Assembly: GCA_947623455.1 (NCBI GenBank)
Contig: OX392527.1
Location: forward strand, 33,410,201 to 33,474,200
DNA from: Mimachlamys varia
Taxonomy: Eukaryota; Mollusca; Bivalvia; Pectinida; Pectinidae
Reading direction: 5' to 3'
Length of the DNA stretch: 64,000 nucleotides
Made by a program: the position numbers and the translations under genes. The first letter of the stretch is position 1; each line of letters starts with the position of its first letter. This document shows, piece after piece, positions 46,701 to 57,059 of this stretch. The notes below the pieces were generated by a model. That model saw only the letters and a program-made list of their open reading frames with translations, was not told the DNA's origin and did not search any database.

Positions 46701-49117
46701 AACAAGAGGCCCAACGGGCCTTAACGGTCATCTGACTACCAATTGTAAAATCACTATGAAAATCCGTGTAGTCATTAAATCAAGTTATAATATGCCTGTA
46801 TAGATTGCCAAGTTCAAGATAGTGGCCTTCTTGGATTTCTGATGGGCTTGAAAAATAACAACACTTTGTTGGGACCATCTCAGGATATCATTTCTGGCAA
46901 GTTTCAGCTCAATTCCACTGGTAGAACTTGAGAAGTTTAGAATGTGTTTTCAAAATGGCCGCTGTGGAGGCCATCTTGGATTTTTGACTACACGAAAAAT
47001 AACAGTTTTGTCAGGACCATCTCAGGAGAATTTCTGGCAAGTTTCAGCTCATTCTCACTGGTGGAACTGGCGAAGTTTAAGATGTGTGTTCAAAATGTTG
47101 GCCATCTTGGATTTCTGACGGACTTGAAAAATGACAACACTTTGTCGGGATTATCATAATCATTATGTCAGGATCATTTCTAGCTCATTTTGGAAGTTAA
47201 GAAGTTGAAAATGTGGAAAGTTTATGGACAAGCCCAATATCACATCTCTGTGCCTTTTGGTTATTCAGAAAAAGTTGTTTTAAAGATTTTGACCCTTTTG
47301 GCCCCTGTGACTTTGAATGAAGTTCAAGTTCATTTCTTTGAACAAACTTGGTAGACCTTTATCCCAGCATGCCACAGGCCTTATATCAGGTCTCTGAGCC
47401 TTTTAGTTATTCAGAAGAAGTTGTTTAAAGATTATGACCGTTTTGGCCTCTGTGACCTTGAATGAAGGTCAAGGTCATTTCTTTGAACAAACTTGGTAGC
47501 CCTTTATCCCAGCATGCCACAGGCCCAATATCAGGTCTCTGGGCCTTTTGGTTATTCAGAAGAAAATTTTTAAATAGTATGACCGTTTTGGCACCAGTGA
47601 CCTTGAATGATAGTCAAGGTCATTTCTTTGAACAAACTTGGTAGCCCTTTATCCCAGCATGCCACAGGCCCAATATCAGGTCTCTGGGCCTTTTGGTTAT
47701 TCAGAAGAAGTTGTTTAAAGATTATGACCGTTTTGGTCCCTGTTACCTTGAATGAAAGTCAAGATCATTTCTTTGAACAAACTTGGTAGCCCTTTATCCC
47801 AGCATGCCACAGGCCCAATATCAGGTCTCTGGGCCTTTTGGTTATTCAGAAGAAGTCTTTTAAAGATTATGACCGTTTTGGCCCCTGTGACCTTGAATGA
47901 AAGTCAAGGTCATTTCTTTGAACAAACTTGGTAGCCATTTATCCCAGCATGCCACAGGCCCAATATTAGGTATCTGGGCCTTTTGGCTATTCAGAAGAAA
48001 ATGTTTAAAGATTATGACCGTTTTGGCCCCAGTGACCTTGAATGAAAGTCAAGGTCATTTCTTTGAACAAACTTGGTAGCCCTTTATCCCAGCAAGCCAC
48101 AGGCCCAATATTAGATCTCTGGGCCTTTTGGTTATTCAGAAGAAAATGTTTAAAGATTATGACCGTTTTGGCCCCAGTGACCTTGAATGAAAGTCAAGGT
48201 CATTTCTTTGAACAAACTTGGTAGCCCTTTATCTCAGCATAACACAGGACCAATATCAGGTCTCTGGGCCTTTTGGTTATTCAGAAGAAGTCGTTCAAAG
48301 ATTTTGACCTTTTTGGCCCCTGTGACCTTGAATGAAGGTCAAGGTCATTTGTTTGAACAAACTTGGTAGCCCTTTATCCCAGCATGCCACAGGCCCAATA
48401 TTAGGTCTCTGGGCCTTTTGGTTATTCAGAAGAAGTCGTTTAAAAATTATGACCGTTTTGTCCCCTGTGACCTTGAATGAAGGTCAAGGTCATTTCTTTG
48501 AACAAACTTGGTAGCCCTTTATCTCAGCATAACACAGGCCCAATATCAGGTCTCTGGGCCTTTTGGTTATTCAGAAGAAGTTGTTTAAAAAGATTTTGAC
48601 CTTTTCTGCCCCTGTGACCTTGAATGAAGGTCAAGGTCATTTGTTTGAACAAACTTGGTACCCCTTTATCCCAGCATAACACAGGCCCAATATCAGGTCT
48701 CTGGGCCTTTTGGTTATTCAGAAGAAGTCGTTCAAAGATTTTGACCTTTTTGGCCCCTGTGACCTTGAATGAAGGTCAAGGTCATTTGTTTGAACAAACT
48801 TGGTACCCCTTTATCCCAGCATAACACAGGCCCAATATCAGGTCTCTGTGCCTTTTGGTTATTCAGAAGAAGTCGTTCAAAGATTTTGACCTTTTTGGCC
48901 CCTGTGACCTTGAATGAAGGTCAAGGTCATTTGTTTGAACAAACTTGGTACCCCTTCATCCCAGCATGGCACAAGCCCAATATTGGGTCTATGGGCCTTT
49001 TGGTTTATGAGAAGAAGATGTTTAAATGGAAAAGTTTACGGACGGCGCACGGCGCACGACGACGGACGAAGCATGATGACTATAGGTCATCCTGACCCTT
49101 CGGGTCAGATGACCTAA
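46701..49117 (+). mobile_element. Helitron-like element carrying a 145-bp tandem array
   Basis: It starts near AACAAGAGGCCCAACGGGCC (an AGGCCC/GGGCCT hairpin) and ends with CTGACCC-TTC-GGGTCAG (49092-49108), then ATGACCTAA, giving a terminal CTAA preceded by a 7-bp hairpin. That layout matches the 3' end of Helitrons. Inside are three GGCCATCTTGGATTTCTGA units (46800-47160) and then the main array. Bivalve non-autonomous Helitrons with internal satellites have been described, from memory. No Rep/helicase ORF is present, so mobility would need a partner. A matching start occurs at 49803. Confidence 0.55.
47230..49020. repeat. 145-bp tandem array, about 12 copies
   Basis: The unit contains GTGACCTTGAATGAAGGTCA, TTTGAACAAACTTGGTAGCC, CAGCATGCCACAGGCCCAAT and GGGCCTTTTGGTTATTCAGA. 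TGACCTT and AAGGTCA are nuclear-receptor-like half-sites arranged as an everted pair with a short spacer. The period is not divisible by three, so the same 60-residue frame reappears in successive frames and overlaps itself, which argues against coding. Confidence 0.92.
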
Positions 49118-49470
49118 AAAGTGTTGAAATCTTACCAAAAGTGCTGAAGCACAACCACATGACAAACAGATCATTCATGTGAAGTTTCAGTGAAATCTGC
49201 CAGTAAGTTAAGAAGACCTCCAGACAAGTAACTGTGGACAACAGAGAGTGTTATTTCAGTATACCCTCCTTAATTTCATTGTGGGGGAAATACAATTTAA
49301 AAATTATCATTATCTTCTAAAAGTGTTTTCGCTTCAAGCTTCATAAAGCAGTTGAGTGATACAGGTCTGTTGGGCCTCTTATTTTTAATAGGATTGATGA
49401 TCAATGTGTGAAAAAAAACATCACAAGATGTATGAAAGCAAATGTTTAATGTGAATGAGAATCTACAAAA

Positions 49471-49760
49471 TTAGATACGTCTAAAAGGTGCATCTCGGTT
49501 GTTAGGAATAGTTTGCAATTCAATTTTTACTGGACGCTTCAACATATGGCTGAAAAGTTCTTCTGTAAAACCAACGAGAAAATTTATGTCTCCAATCTTC
49601 CCAGAATTTTCTGCCAAAAACACTAAAGTTACTGTATTAAACTGGCGTTTAATAATACACTCTGACATGAGTTTCTTGCTCCAGATTCCCTTCATTAGTT
49701 TCCTGATCATCTCATCCTCTAAGGCCGTCTCAGACGATCCCTCCTCTTCATGTAAATTAC
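49471..49760 (-). CDS. MRPS24: Mitochondrial ribosomal protein of the small subunit, uS3m (MRPS24), last exon
   Basis: This exon encodes the C-terminal ~96 residues of a mitochondrial small-subunit ribosomal protein. It opens after an acceptor (TTTACTTCACAG) in phase 1 and reads GNLHEEEGSSETALEDEMIR, then KLMKGIW, IIKRQFN, FLVGFTEELFS and PVKIELQTIPNN, ending FRRI. These match by memory the vertebrate MRPS24 C-terminus (GNL..ED..LRKFM, KRRGN, FLVGYSETLLS, PVRLHLQTVP), including the place and phase of the intron. ATTAAA lies about 21 bases after the stop on the same strand (49450 to 49445). The preceding exon, expected to carry the TYEEA-type block, was not found, so the gene is incomplete here. 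Repeats lie on both sides. Confidence 0.75.
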
Positions 49761-49802
49761 CTGTGAAGTAAACATAGTTCAGATATCATTTCCTTAGAAT
49801 AA

Positions 49803-50062
49803 CAAGAGGCCCAACAGGCCTTCATCTGACTATATATAATTCAAGTTGGTTAGGATATTAACATATTTGACCCCTGACTCATATTTGACTAAAGGCCAAA
49901 AGTGAGGTTGTGTCAAGGGAGACATTAGAGGGAGAAACTTGTTTAGAAAGAATGGAAAACATAAGATCCGAAGTTAGTCGCCTTCTATGATCATGTGATG
50001 GGGGCAGCAGGTACAATTATTATGCCCTACCTGCAGGGCTCAATATATCGCAACCTTTGTAC
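49803..50062 (+). mobile_element. 5' start of a second Helitron-like copy, fragment
   Basis: AACAAGAGGCCCAACAGGCC followed by CATCTGACTA repeats the start of the element at 46701. The matching end may be GGTCATCCTGACCCTTCATG at about 52528-52547, which lacks the second hairpin arm. The interior has been invaded by other repeats. Confidence 0.45.
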
Positions 50063-50063
50063 T

Positions 50064-50250
50064 TCGATAAACATTGATTTAACCAGTAAAGAACAAATAA
50101 TTGCCTCAACGAAAGTTTTTACTCTTTTGCTATTAAGACAATACAAAGGTTCAATAGATCACAACCTTTGTATTGTTTAAATAGCAAAAGAGTAAAATCT
50201 TCAGCCCGGACAATTGTTCGTTCTTGACTGGTTAAATCAATGTTTATCTA
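50064..50250. repeat. 187-bp perfect-type hairpin, 88-bp arms, 11-base loop
   Basis: Left arm 50064-50151 (CGATAAACATTGATTTAACC...) is the reverse complement of 50163-50250 with scattered mismatches and small indels over 88 bases; the loop is CAATAGATCAC. A transcript in either direction would form one long stem. It could be a foldback MITE or a small-RNA precursor; sequence alone cannot decide. Confidence 0.85.
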
Positions 50251-50827
50251 AGTGTTTTGTTCTCTCAAATGTTATAGCTTTTATACCTATCTATACTATT
50301 GCTGGGTATGCTGTGTAACTTAGGATTCCGTTTTTATACATTTAAAATTAAAGAAAATTTCCAGGTATGCATAAGAACTTTCTCGTCTTCTTATAAAACT
50401 TTATGAAATCACACCAAAAAAAAATTAAGAGAAACTCCAGGAATAGAAGCTAAGTACTTTCTCATCTTCTAATAAAATTTTATGAAATTACAAATTGATC
50501 AAAACATTTCCTGGGAAATTCTTTAGGAACACTTTTGAGACGGATAAGATTGGTTGGCTTTAAAAGTTGAACTTTAAGAAATATTGATACATGAACTTTG
50601 TAAAATCATTACTGCACCTTCTATGCTATCTCAGTAGGCATTTAAAGCAATAGCTTTCAGTAATGCCTAGTATAAATCTTGATTCATTTGTTTTTATTGG
50701 GTTTAATACTATGATATAGGTTAAACCAGACAGGATAACTAACACCCCCTGTAGATGGTGGTAGTTTATACATCCTTTTAGTGGCCTTGACCATAGTATG
50801 GGAATTCTTCTGAGATATTTTATTTTC

Positions 50828-52102
50828 GGGCTTTTCACCAACTGGTGAAAAGTCCTATTGTTTCTGTTCTGTTTCTTATTCTTATTATTCTTCCAACAAA
50901 ATTAGTGGAGTCTATATCTTTTAATCTATAAGGGATATATTAATAATCTTTATGCATATTAAAGATAAGTATGTAACGGTGTCAACCTCGGTATTTTGAA
51001 GTAGGTCTAAAATCCAAGATGGCCGCCATGACGTAATTAGTGAAAAACCTTAAAACAGCCATTTTTCAAAAACCGTTTGTTCTGAGCTTCTGTAATGATA
51101 TTATTGTAGGCATATGCCATATCTAGCTTTTTTTGTCACACATATAGTTACAAAAAAGTTCAAATAAAAAAGTTTGCCATTGGGTCAAAATTTCAATTTT
51201 TTTTTTTTTTTTTTTCATTTTTTTTTTTTGAAAATTGTTTTCACTAATCAATACAAAATGTCTTTCTGATAAATTTGATGTTTTCAGTTTTTCTGTAACA
51301 CATGCGGTTTCCGGTATACACCATTTTGAATTTTCCCCTATATAATCTACATGTATATATAGAAAAAACAGTTTTACATTTAAAACTTCTTCTCAAATTC
51401 CACCCGTGGGATTCAGCTCAAACTTGTCTAAAATGATCGTGGGATAGTCCTGACTAAAGTTTGATATTTTAAAGTTAATTCAAAATCAAAGATGGCCACT
51501 ATGACGTCATACTTTAAAATGTTAAAATGGCTACATCTCAATAACCGTTTAATGTCCAGATGTTTCAAAGGTATATTATTGTAGATTACATCTGGGGATA
51601 ACTTTTTTCTTCTTCAAGTTATTACAAAATATGTCTTGTAAAAAATTTGGTCAAAGGTCAAAGTTAATCTATTTTCAGAAACTTTTTAATTGTTATTTTT
51701 TGGAAAAATTGATTATACAGATCAATAGAGCATGTCATTCCGATGACATTAATACCTATGTTGTCTTGATAACACTTCCGGTTAAAGTAGTACACCATTT
51801 TAAAAATGTCCTATTGTATAAAAACGGTTTTGGTTAGGGGTAACTCGCTATCAGTGGTAGAAGGGAAGTAGTTCTTAAAGTGTATGTAAAAACCCTTTTA
51901 ACAATCTTCTTCTCACTAACCAAAAGACCATAGGTGCTGATGTTTGGCCAGTACGTTCCGGCAACAGATTGCTACAAAGATTCCTCATATAAATGACCTG
52001 CTATACTTTCAAGGTTACAGGGGTCATATACTTGTATGTAGATATCTTTGAACAACTTCGTAATAACCAACAGAAATGATATAGATTATAGGTGAAAAGC
52101 CC
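50828..52102. mobile_element. 1.27-kb element bounded by GGGCTTTTCACC inverted repeats
   Basis: GGGCTTTTCACC at 50828-50839 is matched by GGTGAAAAGCCC at 52091-52102. The left end carries the extra palindrome CTTTTCACCAACTGGTGAAAAG. Inside are two diverged direct repeats of about 480 bp beginning AAGATGGCCGCCATGACGTA (51018) and AAGATGGCCACTATGACGTC (51490), each ending with a CACCATTTTGAA-like phrase. No transposase is encoded, so it would be non-autonomous. Confidence 0.65.
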
Positions 52103-52904
52103 ATCAAATTGTTAGCCAACAATTTCTAGTTTATATAAAGGGCCATAACACCCTAAAAAAGGGTTGAAATCTGAAAGCACAACTACATAATATACAATAC
52201 TTATCATTCAAAAGAAGTTTGAATAACATCTGTCCGGTAGTAATAAATAACAAATAGAGTTAATTGTTAACTTGGAAAGTTATTTTGGATTAAGGCCTGC
52301 AATTCCTTTAAAAGGGTTAAAACCTGAGATTAAGATGCTGGTGCACAACTAGTCAACTACATATACATATAGTTTTCATTAAAATGAAGTTTCAATACAT
52401 TGTGCCTGATAGTTAAGATGGATTTATCTGACAAGTTATTTCACATTGAGAGCCATAACTCCCTCAAAAATGGTTGAACGCATGGTGCACTATGGAGTGC
52501 GGATGATGGTGGATGAAGAACAATGGCTATAGGTCATCCTGACCCTTCATGTAACAGTTTTTCACCCAAACATACCATGATTGGTGGACATTGCACATCT
52601 AAGCTATGTGAATAAAATATAAATTACTTGTATTCCAGGAGTTCCATGATTTTGTAACTCCTATTTGGTAGGGATACTGTGCCGTCTCATAAGTCAGGGA
52701 ATTAGTCAATTTGGCGGTACTTTTTGGAACGCCAGCTCTGATATTTTTCTGATAAACGGCTGATGTTTGAAGACATCTCTTTGAGCAGTGTTGTGCAAGT
52801 CTGCCATGGTGTACAACCCGGCACTGAAAAAAAAAAAAAAAACAGTGTCCTTCATGACATTGTCTATAACCATAGGTGTGATATTTCTTTAACCATGCAT
52901 CATT

Positions 52905-53210
52905 GCTATATAATAATAATAATACACAACATTTATATAGCGCTCTATATAATTTATTGCATAAATAAAGAAGATATTACAATCTAAGCTAATGTGATAA
53001 TATAAAAAATGCATATAAATATGAACTAGATAAACAAATGTCAGTATTTATATGTACATGTCGTCTAAGTTGATATCCTAATATGCAGATGTGAAAAGGT
53101 ACGTCTTCAGATGTTTCTTGAATTTGGCCAGAGTATTTGTTTTTCAGATAGCAGATGGTAAGCTATTCCATAATGTGGCATCTATCACAGGCACTTGTGG
53201 TCAGGAGAAT
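52905..53210 (-). pseudogene. 3' end of a LINE (RT C-terminus and ATT tail)
   Basis: On the minus strand 53180 to about 53070 reads ATLWNSLPSAI, stop, KTNTLAKFKKHLKTYLFTSAY, the typical C-terminal end of CR1/L2-like reverse-transcriptase ORFs. It is followed by GAGCGCTATATAAATGTTGT and a (ATT)n tail ending at 52905. The tail resembles the end of the SINE at 43509-43995. The element is severely 5' truncated. Confidence 0.75.
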
Positions 53211-53465
53211 ATATTTCTATATAAAACTCAATGAACCTGAATTCTCCAAGTACTAACATATATGTATTTTTGGATGTAGATTTGTATGTATATTATATAA
53301 TATATCATAATTTTCTATACCAGTACCCAGTACATGATGTACCAGTACCTCTCTGTACTTTTCTGATTAAAACCAATTTGATAGCCCCCTCTTCTCAATC
53401 TGTGATTTCTGCTGACAGAATAATTTAATTCCTGAAATTCACATGCACAATTTAGGCCGAAAAAA

Positions 53466-53711
53466 GTTTGTTTCAGACCCTACTAGATTTTTACTGTTGA
53501 CCCTACATACTTATATCAGGTGACCTACATCTATGATTAATTTATGAGCCTGGCAAAACTTGCAACTATCATTACAAGAGACCCATATTCCTTAACTGTC
53601 TCTTTAGTTTTTATATACTAGTACCAATATTTTTTGTTGCTATGTAGATGTAATTAAGTCACCTAAATATGTAGGGTCAACAGTAAAATCTAGTCGGGTC
53701 TGAAACAAACT
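53466..53711. mobile_element. MITE with about 65-bp inverted ends
   Basis: AGTTTGTTTCAGACCCTACT at the left pairs with AGTCGGGTCTGAAACAAACT at the right; arms continue through ACTGTTGACCCTACATA and AGGTGAC. The interior of about 110 bp has no ORF. Confidence 0.88.
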
Positions 53712-53869
53712 AGTACCAATAGCTTTTGTTGTTGTGTCTTCAAACTGAAATTATCATTAACCCCAATTAAGTTTGAACTAGATTACTGACAGGCCAGCAT
53801 AGATTCCAAAACCATCAATCCTTGAGTTTTGGACCAAATGGTAAAATACAGTAACTTTCGATATCTTTC

Positions 53870-54700
53870 ATCAACTGAATTCTAAAAAGTGAAAAGACTT
53901 ATTTGACCCTGTGACCATGACTTTTGGTCAATTAACTCCTTGTTAAATTCCAACCAACTTTGCTTCATAATGTCATATGTTCATCAGTGAAAAGTTACAA
54001 AAATTGACCTTGCTCTTTGACCCAATGCCCTGGACTTTTGGTCATTTTATTCCTTGCTTGATTTCGACCAAATTTGCTTCATATATCATAAAAGAATGTT
54101 CACCAGTAAAATTACTAAAAAGCTACGAAATTTAACCTTATAATATTTGACCCTTCCATTTGATCACTTGACACCTTGTTTAATTCTGAATAACTTTTCT
54201 TCATAATGTCATAAAGAAAAGGTTAATCAGTAAAAGCTACAAAATTTTACCTTTGACCCAGTGAATTTCAATTTAGGTCAGTTGACAATCGACCAACTTT
54301 GCTTCATGTTGTAACAAAATGTGCCTCTTGTGCTGATAAGCATTCTGTTGCGACATGATGATGCAAAGTTGGTCGATAAATAAGTTTGTAAGAATTTAAC
54401 AAGGAATCAACTAATAACAAGTCAAATTCATTGGGTCAAAAGTCAAGGTAAAATTTATAACATTTTAATAACATATTTAAGACATTATGACACTCTGATC
54501 CTGGAGCAAAGTTGGTCATATTCAAGAATGAGTCAACTGACAAAAAGTCAAGGTCAAATTTTGTTACTTTCCACTGATGAACATTTCGTTATGACATTTT
54601 AAAACAAAAGTTTGTCAGAATTTAACAAGGAGCCAATTCAACTACACAAAACTCAATATCACAAGTTAACTGGAAAACGTTTGTAACTTCACTTTGATCC
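53870..54700. repeat. Inverted array of about 110-bp monomers
   Basis: From 53880 to 54320 the phrases TTTGACC(C)..., TTTTGGTCAATTAACTCCTT and CAACTTTGCTTCATAATGTC repeat in the plus direction; from about 54330 to 54700 the same phrases occur as reverse complements (GCAAAGTTGGTCGATAAA, ACAAGGAATCAACT, AAAAGTCAAGGTCAAA). The result is an imperfect inverted repeat of about 800 bp. Relatives lie at 39340-39600. Confidence 0.75.
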
Positions 54701-56190
54701 AAAGCTAAAGGTTTGGTTAGTGAATTTGTCAGATATAGGCATATGCAGTGATAAATCTAAAATTATTTTCCGTGAGTCCTTTTCATTTGTACTGCCAAAA
54801 CAGTGGGTCCCAGAATGTTAAATTTAATCTTTTTCATAAATTGAATGGGCCCTTTCAAAATTCAATGTGTATATGACTGGGGATGCGCACGTTAATTGGT
54901 CCTGACTATACATATACATATATAGCCTTTAATTGGACCCTTGTTGACCTGTCTGTAATATATATCTAGTTCAATGTGTTTTTTTTCAATAAAAATGAAG
55001 GGGGGGGGGGGGGTGAATGCCCTTATAGGTTAATTGCGAGTTAGTGTCAATGTCGTCCCCTTTTATGATTGACATTAGCTCAATCTAACATGTATGTTCA
55101 AATGTCAGCACTACAATATATATGCGTGTGTATAGTGGAAGTTACTTAGGCCTGCCTACGAACCAGTGACACCGATGTCATCATGCAGAGGAAAGTCAGT
55201 CTCTCGCTTTAATCTACCGGAAGTACATCTGAAACACTCTGTTGTTATAAGCATTTTCATTGGTCAATATTTATCCCCTATCCAATAAACACAGTTCTTG
55301 CAAAACGACGTTCCTTCCATCTTGCTTTCGTGTACAAAGTGCAGTTTCGTCTACACTCTTGTACGAAATAAGTGGCAATAACTAGTGCAGTGTGACCGTC
55401 CATACCTGATAAATTGCACCACAAAGATTGTAAGTAGTTTATCAACTTTGTTATTTGAATGAATGGGATTAACCTGAGATAGGAAGCAATAGGGCCTATT
55501 CGAATATTCGCAGAACTTACTCGAATCTACCTATATTTGTACAGTACCTACTTGATTTACTTCAACTTCAATTACGTCATCGTGCGATTCCTATAAATGA
55601 GGAGGAATGAGTTTGTTGTGATTGACAAATGTGTGTCCAATAAGATTGTATATAAAAATTCGAGTCAACATGTATGACTTGAGACTTGTGTCGATTTAGA
55701 GTACAGTCATGTATACAAGTATGAATAATCTGTCAACATACTGTCTGATGCATCCAAATAAACCAAAACATATCGAACTGAAATGGTACAGGGATCACTC
55801 TGGGGCGAGATTTGGGGATTTTTACTCATATTTTTCCTGAAAATCTCATTGAAATTTCAAAATAGTATTACTTATATAGATAAATCTCATAGAAATTTTA
55901 CTAATCTCATAAAATCCATGAAATTCTCCCATAGGTTCTAAGAGCCAGAATTATCCCTGATGGTAGAACATGTATACGTACAAAACCGTGGTAATTTTTG
56001 CATAAATCCAGAATTCTAATCGAAATAATCAATCCTAAATTAGTTTTCAAATTTTGTGTGTAACTCAAGTTTGTGTTCATGTGTATATCTATATGACAAC
56101 AGGTGAAATTAAAAATATAACAGTATATATATAAATTCAAAGTAAATCCATCATTATTTGGTAAAGGGCCAAGTTATGTTAATTACTTAA
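54701..56190. other. Intergenic, with a G-run and possible promoter-like patch
   Basis: A run of 14 G lies at 55000-55013. Bases 55240-55440 contain CCAAT-type motifs (CCAATAAACAC) and a plus-strand GATTGTAAGTAG donor-like site, which could be a non-coding first exon; no coding exon follows nearby. No gene is supported. Confidence 0.35.
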
Positions 56191-56574
56191 TTTAGATTAA
56201 GATTGGTACCTGACACATTTCAATATGCCTGTATAAAGATGGGATGTATGCCTGCCCACAGGGACACATTACAAAACTTAACTAACGCCAAATTTTGGAT
56301 AATAACAGCCCCACCAAAGTATGTTAAACCACAACAGATGTCTATAACAACTTTTCAAATATCATAACCAAGTGATACCACACTTGAAAAAGATGTGTAC
56401 CTTTCATCAGACAATGAGGACACTAAGAACTGCCACTATTCCTTATTTGATTATCTAGCCTACCCAACCGAACTTAATTATTTTGAAGACACTAAAAACT
56501 CTAACTTAGATGATACTTTCTGTATTGATGAGAATGTCAATTTTTCTAATGACTCTAACATACAAATTAATTAA
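56191..56574 (+). pseudogene. Open frame of 127 codons interrupted by one stop
   Basis: The frame runs from 56191 with a single TAA at 56365-56367 and ends at 56574. The first part includes AHRDTLQNLTNAKFWIITAP and PKYVKPQQM; the second is acidic (SSDNEDTKNCHYSLFDYLAY, LDDTFCIDENVNF). Composition looks protein-like, and the hammerhead-like fold lies about 130 bases downstream. I do not recognise it; it may be a decayed mobile-element ORF. Confidence 0.3.
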
Positions 56575-56703
56575 GTCTATGGCATCTTCCATTCTAACTT
56601 ATAAGTATCCATGCTCATTGCCAGTAAATCAGGTCATTGTTACTTATGACGTCATGTACATGCACCGCGAAAGCTTACCCTAGAACGATATTTTTGTATG
56701 TAA

Positions 56704-56750
56704 AATTGTCCTGATGACGGCCGCCTAGCGGTCGAAACATGAAGACAATT
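56704..56750 (+). ncRNA. Hammerhead-ribozyme-like fold
   Basis: Outer stem AATTGTC (56704-56710) pairs perfectly with GACAATT (56744-56750). Inside are the core box CTGATGA (56711-56717), an inner stem GGCCGC (56719-56724) with loop CTA paired to GCGGTC (56728-56733), and the second core box GAAAC (56734-56738). This is the order of conserved hammerhead boxes around stem II. One extra C between CTGATGA and the stem, and no clear UH cleavage site with a stem III, make it a degenerate or non-cleaving form. Hammerheads occur in Penelope-like retroelements and retrozymes of bivalves (known in general). Confidence 0.45.
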
Positions 56751-56930
56751 CCTGAACCATAATAAAAGAACACAACTGCTATGGATGTTGAGGATCCTTT
56801 ATTTCTATTTAAATAGTTATAATGTTTATGGGGGGGGTTGATAAAAACATAACACAAGGGACGAAGCTCCGAATCTGGAATTTCGAGGGCGCCAATTTCA
56901 AATATAAATAAACAACACTTACTTTCCCTC

Positions 56931-57036
56931 TTTTTTCATGGGAATTTGCTTTAATCGTTTCGTGATAAGTTATATTGTTTTCACTCAAATAATTCTTAAT
57001 TGTCCATCTGTTCTCATACTCTCCATTTTTAAGCAC
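56931..57036 (-). other. Possible minus-strand exon with a good donor
   Basis: The frame reads LKNGEYENRWTIKNYLSENN, ITYHETIKANSHEKRGK and meets a consensus donor (GGGAAA then GTAAGTG). It is polar and protein-like. The acceptor side is weak (TTTCCAAAG), the frame has a stop just upstream, and no partner exon was found. It might belong to the MRPS24-side gene or to a repeat; uncertain. Confidence 0.2.
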
Positions 57037-57059
57037 TTTGGAAAGTTTTTAATGTTCCC

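Noticed and set aside
47462..49117. Series of 60-residue frames resembling a protein repeat
   Set aside because: The period of 145 bp is not a multiple of three, so the frames overlap each other in successive registers, as expected for a satellite.
56675..56857. Minus-strand 60-codon frame containing MFRPLGGRHQDN
   Set aside because: It is antisense to the hammerhead-like fold and shows no other protein feature.
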